Part shown: positions 1-13,638 of the stretch, in pieces
Layout of the letters: every line of letters begins with the position of its first letter
How positions within the stretch are numbered: the first letter of the stretch is position 1
From: Spirogloea muscicola
Taxonomy: Eukaryota; Streptophyta; Zygnematophyceae; Spirogloeales; Spirogloeaceae
Direction: 5' to 3'
Length of the DNA: 27,283 nt
Assembly (NCBI GenBank): GCA_009602725.1
Contig: WELB01000017.1
Coordinates: forward strand, 494,786 to 522,068
The notes under the pieces: generated by a model
Databases searched by the model: none
What the model saw: only the letters and a program-made list of their open reading frames with translations
What the model was told of the DNA's origin: nothing
Program-made: the position numbers and the translations under genes

Positions 1-383
1 CCCCCCATCTGATCCCTTCTCCCCCTCCAAATCAAACCTCGGGTTTAGCGCCAAAACCGGAGCCTTTCCCAACTTGGCCAAATGGGGCTGAGGCCTTCAA
101 AAGGCTCGAGGCCGCCGCCGTTGACGTCCAGTGGGAGGTCCATCCACGTCAAATCACGCAACCCATGTCCAGTCATGTCCACAACGCCGACACCACCACT
201 GAGTGGACAGCTGACGGGCGCAAACGCCTCAAAACGAACAACCTGCCATATAAGCGTCGGCGACTAAGACTGTGACTTCTGCCAATCGTGGAGCTGGGCA
301 CAAAGCGGCTAACCGGCCATGCCGTATGATCCCAAGGCTACCGCGGCTGGTGCAGCAAGCCGGAAGTGCCATGGGTCCTCGAG
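1..383. other. Left-edge intergenic DNA
   Basis: I see no supportable gene here. Two frames are open for a few dozen codons but resemble no family and lack splice-consistent extensions. The stretch should contain the 3' flank of the TRMT61A gene, whose stop is at 384-386 on the minus strand. I did not find a clear TGTAA poly(A) motif for that gene in this short piece. Confidence 0.5.
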
Positions 384-2350
<1,967 letters not shown>

Positions 2351-2589
2351 GCGGCTTCCGCCGCCGTGCTCGGCGGCCGTCCCTACGCCAGTTGGCGCTG
2401 GTGCCAGCAGCATCTTGCCAGGCCCTTGTTCCCTGGTTGTTGACAGCAATGATAGTGTAGCTGCTTCGCAGTCGACGAAAGTAGGATCACCTGCGCAGTA
2501 CTTTCGAGAAGCTATATCAAAGCGAGCCCGCTGCCTTGGTGAAACAAGCTGTGATCTGATGGTTGCAAAACAACGACGATGCCGTGCTG

Positions 2590-2603
2590 AGCATATATAT
2601 GCT
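2590..2603 (-). promoter_or_regulatory. Possible TATA element of the TRMT61A gene
   Basis: The 14-bp palindrome AGCATATATATGCT lies about 240 bp upstream of the ATG chosen for TRMT61A. A TATA box here would give a transcript starting near 2565 and a 5' leader of about 200 nt. Assignment rests on sequence and position alone. Confidence 0.3.
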
Positions 2604-3994
2604 GGCTGGCTGAAAGCCTCAGACAGCTGCAAGAGCGGGTGTGCGCCATTGAAGTCTGCAGGCGCTTTTGCGCCGGTTGGGTTCCCCCTGCTGCGCAGGA
2701 GACCAGCAGCGCCTGCAACTAGCGCACGTGGTTGTCGCATCATCGGCAGCCAGCGGTGGGCATAGGTAGCGGCAACACTTTACCAACACGCTACTGGTCA
2801 AGCTACTGAAGACTCACCAAAGGGTTATGCAAAACGCCCTGGTTGCAATGGTACTGTGTCGACAGCGCAGGCAACGGGCATGCAGCCTCCGAGACCGAAC
2901 GTGGGCGACCGCTGCTGCAGCAACGACGCTACGAGCTTAGCAATGTTCCTAGTATAGAATGTCAGTGGTCGGCAGTCATCATGGCCCTTCACCGTGTGAT
3001 GGGTACCCGTGCGGCAGCTCTCGTTAGCGGCGGCAGCAGCGGCGTTGGGAGATGTCATCTGCATGGTCTGTCCAAAAGGGTAATGGCAGCGACGCTGCTC
3101 CCCATGGCGATGGAATATGCAGAGGCGCGCTGCGGCGGGCTGGCGCGGGGCGCGGGAGCCCCGGCGAGGGGGCTCGACCGCGCGGCCCGCAGCCGCCGCC
3201 GCGGCGCTCGATCGTCGACGTTCTCGCGGGACTGTGCAGCGACGGGGGGNGCCGCCGCCGCCGCCGCCGCGGCCGCCGCGGCGCTGGACTGGGCTGGGTT
3301 TAAGGATCTGACCTGCTGGCTGGCTGGCTTGGGGTTTAAGCCCACTAAGATCTCTCCAGCCGCCGCTGCGCCCAGCAACATGCCGAGCCTGCTGACCGAC
3401 GGATGCGGCGCATCGAGATCGTCCCCGTGGCAACTGAGACCGTAACGTAACTACGTAAAGCTCTCAACAGGCCCGTTGAGACCTCCTGAGCTGAGGATCT
3501 GCTGCCTAAGTGCTTAAAGTAAGGAATGCTGCGCAACTATGCCCATGGCTTGTGCCCCAGCGTGTGCAGCGTAACGGCGTAAGCACTGCACACCAGCTCA
3601 TGCACTTCCACACGGACTTCTGCTGCGCACATCGTGGACCACCAGGCATCACAAGACATGCACCTTACACACCGGGCATGGACAGAGGCTAGCATAGTCA
3701 GCATGTATTGACCTCAGTACCCACCATCCCAAATAGCAGCACGATGTACAGTTCTGCTAACTCTCTGTGCACAATTGAGCTCTCCCAAGTCCTGGCAACG
3801 AACAGTTTCTCGTATGTTGTTGATTTGATTTAAGCTGGAACTGTATGAGTGGTGCTTCCTTGATGCTCGTTCGATGTGGTGCTCATTTCTTCTGTTTTTA
3901 CAACATTCAGTAGCTCATGAAAATTGCCACCGATTTCTGTCTATCTAGACTGAAGCAGCTTGCATTTACAGTCTTACTGAGCTGGGCCTACAGA

Positions 3995-4036
3995 AGATGG
4001 TTAAGCTTCTTGACATGTCAAGAAGCTTAACTATCT
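3995..4036. repeat. 42-bp near-perfect palindrome
   Basis: The core 4000-4031 is a perfect 32-bp palindrome with no loop, centred on TTGACATGTCAA and flanked by GTTAAGCTTC and its complement. After one mismatched pair the symmetry continues for four more bases each side (AGAT...ATCT). It is far longer than expected by chance and could form a cruciform or an RNA hairpin. Confidence 0.85.
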
Positions 4037-4281
4037 CCTTGCACCAGGACTTGATGTCGGACTTTCTCAACAGCAGCAAGCCCAAAGCTGTGACTCAGAG
4101 TTGAAAGTTCTCCAACCTAAGTATAAGATTTGTGTAGCACTGAACACGAGGAGCGCAGCAGGCACAGTGCCGGCTTCGGCATTGATGCTGGCGTTAAAAA
4201 TGGGAAACCGTCTTGACCTTTGGCTGGGCCTGAAGGTCTGTTTGATAGACTCAACACAACCCCCTTCGTGAAATCTAAAAC

Positions 4282-4286
4282 TTACA
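4282..4286 (-). terminator. Probable poly(A) signal of the CDPK gene (TGTAA)
   Basis: TTACA on the plus strand reads TGTAA on the minus strand, about 208 nt past the CDPK stop. TGTAA is the usual chlorophyte poly(A) signal. The motif is short, so the call depends on its position. Confidence 0.4.
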
Positions 4287-4288
4287 AG

Positions 4289-4346
4289 CCTGGAAAACTT
4301 CCAGGTAATTCCTCCCTAGGGGGAGGAGTGTTGCTCGAGTAACACT
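4289..4346 (-). promoter_or_regulatory. Three adjacent hairpins in the CDPK 3' flank
   Basis: Three inverted repeats lie in a row: CCTGGAA-3 nt-TTCCAGG (4289-4305), TCCTCCC-4 nt-GGGAGGA (4310-4327) and AGTGTT-8 nt-AACACT (4327-4346). On the minus strand they fall 148-205 nt after the CDPK stop codon, directly before a TGTAA motif. They may be 3'-UTR structures. Confidence 0.5.
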
Positions 4347-4493
4347 TATTTAATGCTCTGCCGTGTGGCTGCATAGCTTTGCTATAAGGAGGGGTGAGGA
4401 GCTGTGTTTCAAAGAGCGAGAAGTCGAGGCCAAACCATGACTGTGCAACGCTATTGTATTAGGTGTTGCCAGGTCCGAGGCCACTGCTCATCG

Positions 4494-8203
<3,710 letters not shown>

Positions 8204-9229
8204 CGAGGGCTCCCGGCGACCAACTCAGGGCACTCGAGGCCAGAAGCGAAATCCTCCGCTTTGCTGCCGCTGCCCTTGGGCGAGCTCGACGGCGGCGGAT
8301 CGCTCCCACTCTCGCCGCGTTCGTCAGTGCTTCTGCTTCGAGCCGACACGAACGAGCTTGCGCAGCAACGAAGGCAGTGGTTGCCCGAGTGCCAAAGGAG
8401 GCTGCGGAGGCTGGGGGGCGGGGATGGGATTGGGAGTGGCTCGGAGCGCTAGTGGCTGATATAGAGGTCAATGACGGCCAGCTCTGGCCAGCAGGCCGTC
8501 CTTTTGAGGCGGCGCGCGGGGGGGCTCAGCAATGGCGGCCTGTGAGTGGAGGTCGGGAGTAGCGTCCATGGAGGGCCAAGCGGGGGGGAGGTTTCCGCTC
8601 CCCCCCTCCCTCCTCGCGCACCTCTCTCCCCGGGGCCCACTCTGGGACTATGTGCTGGCGGCTGCCTTCCCGGGCGGCGGGGGGGGGGGGGCGTGAGGCG
8701 CAAGTGCCGAGCCTCCATAGCCGGGGCTGCCGGCCCGCCGCCATAGCCAAAGGGGGGGGGGAGGAGTTGGGAGCGGCGACCCGGCGCCGCCTCAGGCCCA
8801 TCATCTCCCTCCCTTTCTCTCCCCTCCCCTCTCCCCTGTAATCTCTGTTTCCCTCCCATCGTGCTGCTACTACATGCTTTACATCACTCTCCCGTTCTCT
8901 CCACCTCTCTCCCCTCGTTCCTCACCACCCTCTTACCCCGGGACCCCGCGCCCCCTTGCCCCCTACCCACGTATGCCTCGCCGGCTTACGGCAGCCGCTG
9001 ACGACACCGGCGGTCAGCAGTCGCCCCGTGGCGGCAAGCGCTGCCTGGCCCTTGCGCACGTGAGGCGACGGCCGGGCGGCCCCCGTTGCGCCGCGTGGCG
9101 CCTCCGGGGGAGGCGGGGCGCGCCCCCTAAAAACTCGGACCCCTCCTCCCGCTTTCTTCTCTGCTGCGCCCCGAACCCCGCGCCAGATTGCCGCTCCTTC
9201 CTGGAAGCTCCACTCCTTCAGGGGCTTCC
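8204..9229. other. GC-rich low-complexity 5' flank of the CDPK
   Basis: No gene is supported. The stretch contains C- and G-runs (12 or more G near 8681, ten near 8750), CT-rich tracts (8800-8960) and proline/arginine-rich frames with no family resemblance. Part of it should be the promoter and 5' leader of the CDPK, which starts at 8203 on the minus strand. I see no clear TATA box. The G-runs could form G-quadruplexes. Confidence 0.45.
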
Positions 9230-9390
9230 ACAAGGAAAGAAATAGCTCTTCCAGATACACAGCAGTGGCTGTGAGAAGCCAGCCCAAAGGATGGACAAGG
9301 TCTGAAAGGAATGGACAAGGTCCAAAGGGCCTCCTTCGAGAAAAAGAAGAAGAAACCCGGCCGCTCGGGCTCGCGCCAGCGCCCAACTGC

Positions 9391-9454
9391 AGAAGAAAGT
9401 GCTCGCCCATTGAGAATAGGGGCTGGAACAACCAGCCCGAAAAAGAATGAACAG
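9391..9454 (+). repeat. Exact long copy 1 of the hairpin repeat
   Basis: About 63 bp, from AGAAGAAAGTGCTCGCCC to AAAAGAATGAACAG, are identical to 9528-9591. The same segment, with one base change in the hairpin loop, occurs inverted at about 10945-11007. Confidence 0.85.
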
Positions 9455-9527
9455 AACTGCAGAACTGCCCCCTGAAGCTAGGGATCCGGTCTACTGTGGC
9501 GGGCACTACCAACAGAAGAAAGATAGA

Positions 9528-9591
9528 AGAAGAAAGTGCTCGCCCATTGAGAATAGGGGCTGGAACAACCAGCCCGAAAAAGAATGAACAG
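9528..9591 (+). repeat. Exact long copy 2 of the hairpin repeat
   Basis: Identical to 9391-9454, 137 bp further on. This copy continues into AGTACGAGAAGGGGG, which also follows the copies at about 10940 (inverted) and about 16350. Confidence 0.85.
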
Positions 9592-10013
9592 AGTACGAGA
9601 AGGGGGATAGCTCTCCCAATCAATGTAAGGCTGTGGCCGTGAGAGACCAGCCCAAAGGAATGCACAAGAAATTGCTCGCCCATGAATGTACAAGGTCTGG
9701 AGGGCCGGAACGCGCAAAGAAGAAGTGGCTTGCCCAAGAAGAAAAGACGCTTCCAGGAGAGGGCGGTGGCTGGGAGAGGCCAGATTCAACAAGTCCGAAG
9801 GGACCACGGAAAGGAAAAGCTCGCCCATAGAAGAGAGGGACTGGCAGAAGCCAGCCAAAAAAGAATGGACAAAATCCAAAGAGCTACAGTAGAATCACTC
9901 AGTAACCTCTGCTAAGCAGCCGCAGGTCGGAGACCACGGAAAGCGCTAAAGCACACACGGAAACAAGTAGCTACTGAAAGAACTAAGTAACCACTAGCAA
10001 ACCTCAGGTCGGA

Positions 10014-10259
10014 GAAGTGGCTCTCCCTATGAGAAGTGGCTCTCCCTTTGAAACAAAGTTTCAAAAGGGGCTAAATGACGGCGGGGCCTAAAGCCACAAT
10101 GACGGAGGGGCCTGAAGATGCTATGTCAGAAACGGGTGGAGGATGGACCACTCAGTAGCTACGAGTGAGGAGCCTCCAATCCGGCGGACTAGCTGCCGGA
10201 ACTTTATCCCCCTGACGAAAGCCTGAGGAGAAACTAGTCCCAAGAAGTGGCTCTCCGAA
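10014..10259 (+). repeat. Triplicate of AGAAGTGGCTCTCC
   Basis: The 14-nt motif AGAAGTGGCTCTCC occurs at about 10014, 10030 and 10244. The first two copies are adjacent. It is probably another module of the composite repeat in this block. Confidence 0.6.
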
Positions 10260-10454
10260 GAGCAGGATACCATCCTCCATGACTTCTGTAAGTGGGCGCT
10301 CAATAACCTCTAGTCAGCGGTGCAGATCAGAATGACGAGAGCGTGGAAAAGCATCGCCCCAACGGAACCGGGGGGCAGCAGCCAAGACGCGACTTCCTCT
10401 CCTTGGAGCCTGCCAGAGTAGGTTAGGACACTGTATGTCACCGACTGAGAGAGA

Positions 10455-11040
10455 CTGTGTCCAGTAGAGGGCGATGGCTGTGATTGGCCAGCACAGCGGG
10501 AAGAATAAACAAAGTTCGAAGGGGGGCGGGGCAGTAAAGAGAGAAGGAAGTGCGGCCAGATTAACTGGTGGCTGGGAGAGGCCAGCCCAATGGAATGGAC
10601 AAGGAAAGAGGAAGGGCTCGCCCATTGAGGATAGAGGCTGGACAAGCCAGCCCAAAAGAAGCAGCAAAGCTTTTGGAGCAACAGCGAATCAACTGGCCAC
10701 TGGTTGCTCATAATCCCCCTGTTGAGCAGTGTAGTCCTTTTTCGGCACTTCTTTCTTTGGCTTTGGACATTGTCCATTCTTTTTGGGTTGGCTTTGCCAG
10801 CCCCTCTTCTCTGTGGGCGAGCTCTTCTTCTTCCCTAGCCCAGCATCTCTGATCTGCGGCTGCTTAGCAGGGGTTACTGAGTGTCTCGTAGCAGCTTTGT
10901 TTCTGTTACTTAGCGCTTCCCCTGGCCCCCTTCTCGTACTCTGTTCATTCTTTTTCGGGCTGGTTATTCCAGCCCCTATTCTCAATGGGCGAGCACTTTC
11001 TTCTTCTTCTTCTGCTGCTGAGCAGCCCCGCAGGTCAGAG
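10455..11040. repeat. Cluster of dispersed hairpin repeat, right block with orientation switch
   Basis: Copies near 10467, 10568 and 10617 are in plus orientation. Near 10720 the orientation flips: about 10765-10830 and 10940-11007 are reverse complements of the same unit (GGGCTGGTTATTCCAGCCCC followed by CAATGGGCGAGC). The inverted part also holds the reverse complement of a block around 15830-15880. Confidence 0.75.
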
Positions 11041-11620
11041 AAACTAGTCTTCGACTCCACTAATCGTCAGTCGTCGGGACAGCCACCCAGGTATGAGCTC
11101 GGCGTGTGGACATGATGACGCTCGAATGACGATTCTCGGTGTGTCGGGGTTCAAGGGGGTCAGGGTTTACCCGCGCCCAAGCCGCGAGCTCGTCCACCAC
11201 GACCCCGGATCCCACGCCACGCCACAGCCAGAGCCGAGCTCGACGCGCCTGCGCAGGCTCGCGCTGGGCGCCCACTCGCGCGGTGGCGGCAGGTTACTCT
11301 TGGAGTGACAGAAGAGACAGCCGGTACCGTCTTCGTGCGCTGGGCGGTGAGGCCCTCGGACCCTTGTGGAGCTGGGCCAGCACAGTATGCGACGCCCGTC
11401 TCTCCGGGAGACGGCGCCTCCGTCAGACCGCCACCGCGTAGCATTTTGCGGGCTGTAGCGGCGGCGGTGGCACGCAGCGACGGCATTCATGGCGGTGGAG
11501 GCGGCAAGGAACGAGCCTGACTGTTAGCCGCAGGCTTCGGCCAGCGCCGCCGAGGTGGACTCGGCGCCCCTGCGAGCATCGTTGGCGCCAGGGCCGCTGC
11601 TGCGGCAGGACCGCCACAGC

Positions 11621-12825
11621 ATGTCGATGAAAAACAGTTTGGCGACTGCCAAGCGGCAGCACGAGCACAGCCTCAAAAGTGAGTGCTCGTCAAGGTGGCT
11701 CCTGCTCCCCACAGCTCTGCCTCAGGGCTCTGAGGAATCACGAGTCTCCAGCCAAGGCCCGCCTGTACTAGACCACTGAACGTCTGAGCCACTAGTCTCA
11801 AACTCAAGGGGTGCACGACCATGGGGTGCTGGGGTGAACGCACAGCAAAACTGGAGCCAGCTCCACTTACTTCGTACGCCAGATTCTCCAACACACAGCG
11901 TTGGCTAGGGCGGCCAGTTTGCGAGTCGGCAGTGCTGGACCAGAGTCGAGGCGCCGCAGGAGAGGGGGGCTCTATGCTTGCACCTGGCCTTAACCCAAGA
12001 CCTGATCCAGACCCTTGACCCTGAATCGACCCCAACGCTGAGAAGCCTAGTCAATCCAGCAGAGCCAAATTTAGCTCTACTGTACACGCAAGCAGAGGTG
12101 CTACCTCTGGAGTCCTATTGACTATGCCCTGATGGCATTGCCGACTTCCAGCTTCTCACTCCTTACAGTCAATTGTTTGGGCTCAATTTTAGATCAACTC
12201 CTCAAGCTCTCTTATACAATGTCCATGAACCCTGAGAATCAGCCTCAAAGCCTGCAGGACATGGCAGATGGCAGCGCCCGGCCACTGCCTCGGCCCACTA
12301 CATGCTTGCAAGCCAGCAGCGACAACGGGCTTTCCTCTTTATGATGCTCTGTTGCACTGGTATGCTGCCCTTTCGATCAACACTGACCAGGCCGCCCTGT
12401 ATGTGCTGCCCGTCTACCGCCGTCGGCTGCAGAGGAACGGGAGCTGAACGAGGCCAAGGCGAGGAAGAGGCAGCGTGCCGAGCAAACGATGAAGGTTTGT
12501 GGGCTTCACCATGCACCAGCGGCAAACCTGGCATTCAATGCGTCTCAATTCGACCTGGCTGCTGCTAGCAGTAGCTTAGCTCAGTGGTACCAGAGTTGGC
12601 TTAAATTGTGGGGGAGTCAAGTGCAGTTTGCGTCCTATTGCCGGTGTTCTAGTCTCCGCCACTCATGCTGCCGCCTCATTGCAAGTGCAGGTGAACAGCG
12701 GCGCCAAGATCAAGAAGCAACGGAAGGGCTTCAAGGTGGCGAAGAAGCGCAAGGTGCAAGTGAAAGGTGGCACCGCCGACAAGAAGGGCAGTAAGGCGGT
12801 AAACCAGGGCATGGAGCTGGATTGA
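11621..12825 (+). CDS. Small lysine/arginine-rich protein of unknown function
   Basis: Three exons: 11621-11678, 12433-12494 and 12691-12825. The GT-AG sites are phase-consistent (1, then 0) and give 84 residues. The protein starts MSMKNSLATAKRQHEHSLK and has a charged stretch KKERELNEAKARKRQRAEQ, likely helical. It then becomes strongly basic (KIKKQRKGFKVAKKRKVQVK, about 46-65) and ends NQGMELD. Its composition suggests a nuclear or nucleolar RNA-binding role, perhaps ribosome biogenesis, but I recognise no family. A short upstream ORF (ATG at about 11489, MAVEAARNEPDC) may lie in its leader. The 754-bp first intron holds no other clear gene. The exon joins are inferred. Confidence 0.5.
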
Positions 12826-13638
12826 GCTCGCATTGGCGAGTAGTCAAGCGCCTAAAAGTCAAGAAGCCAGCTTGATCTGCCGTCCAAGGACTGCCGCAAC
12901 AGGCATGCCAGTAAGTGGTACCTCGAAGCCCCTGCAAGGTGTGCCAGCAGCGATGCAACATTCTCATTAGGGACCCTGGCTGAAGGGGCCTCTCATGAGA
13001 GGACCCGCTTAGGCACTGAAGTTCGTATAGAGGCAATACAGACAGTACAGATACAGACCCTTGGCTCCTGCTCGAGCAGCCGTGGCCAAATCCCTCTCTG
13101 CACCTTGTCAGAGTCAAGTCCCCCTGGAACGCATGCCAGTTACAGGCGAGGGGGGAGTTGCTAGTGACTGACCGTTTCTTTCACTAGTGCTTCCAGCCAT
13201 AAGCAGATCATGCAAGCTAGAGTCACTTTGTTACAGTCGATCTGATACTTGATCAGAAAATCGAGAAACTCAGAGTCAAGTTGTTACAATTGTTCTCATA
13301 CTTGATCAGCAGAGATCGAGGTCTAGGCTTCAGTTTACGAATCGCCTTAAGTAATGAGTAAGCAAAGCTGGCAAAACTGGCAGCAATGGCTTCACGAAGT
13401 TTAAGGTGAAGCTAGGACTAGGACAGGACTTGTTGGCCGCAGAATCGAAGGCCAACACATTTATCATGGCCTGCTTGCTACGACGAAATCTGCAGTATTG
13501 TGCTTCACTTGGGAGCCCTATCACAGAGAGACACATATCTGCGACTTTGGACAGCGTAACAGCATTTGCTACACTGTCCTCCGTTTGCACTCCCTTGACT
13601 CATGTTGAAGTGGGGTGGCAAGTGTCCTCTCCAGGCAC
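12826..13638. other. Intergenic, between two convergent genes
   Basis: No gene is supported. It holds the 3' flanks of the small basic protein gene (+) and the unknown two-exon gene (-). TTACA motifs at about 13230 and 13284 read TGTAA on the minus strand and could be distant poly(A) signals for the latter. Confidence 0.5.
13219..13315. repeat. Imperfect 53-bp tandem repeat
   Basis: Two diverged copies each contain AGAGTCA, TTGTTACA and CATACTTGATCAG (or GATACTTGATCAG) in the same order with a period of about 53 bp. It lies outside coding sequence. Confidence 0.65.

Larger units (their letters stand above)
2604..4493. other. Intergenic region between TRMT61A and the CDPK gene
   Basis: No gene could be supported. 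The stretch 3110-3300 is strongly GC-rich, with a GCC/GCG trinucleotide run containing the only ambiguous base of the window (3250), and all six frames there give alanine-, arginine- or proline-rich translations. GGGTTTAA and GGGGTTTAAG pieces at about 3295-3340 look like degenerate telomeric units. From about 3450 the sequence is ordinary mixed composition up to the 3' flank of the CDPK, with a large palindrome and three hairpins listed separately. Confidence 0.5.
9230..9915. repeat. Cluster of dispersed hairpin repeat, left block
   Basis: At least six copies of a short unit lie here in plus orientation. The unit runs roughly GCTCGCCCATTGAG, then a hairpin (GGCTGG, 3-8 nt, CCAGCC), then AAAGAATGGACAAGGTCC. 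Examples start near 9265, 9400, 9540, 9630, 9755 and 9822. Downstream of the last copy the sequence continues with CACTCAGTAACC and CTAAGCAGCCGCAGGTCGGAG, also found beside copies elsewhere, so the full unit is longer and composite. Translations of this block on the minus strand show repeated peptides, which reflects the DNA repeat rather than a protein gene. Confidence 0.75.

Noticed and set aside
2825-3445. Overlapping 200-codon frames on both strands
   Set aside because: They run through a GCC-rich low-complexity stretch containing an N, show no family motif, and have no splice-consistent neighbours.
8922-9737. Long minus-strand open frame (271 codons) across the repeat block
   Set aside because: Its translation shows the same peptides repeated in step with the DNA hairpin repeat, and other frames show them as well. 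This is repeat structure rather than a protein gene.
9230-11040. CRISPR array
   Set aside because: The repeats are irregular in spacing, occur in both orientations, and the window is a eukaryotic genome.
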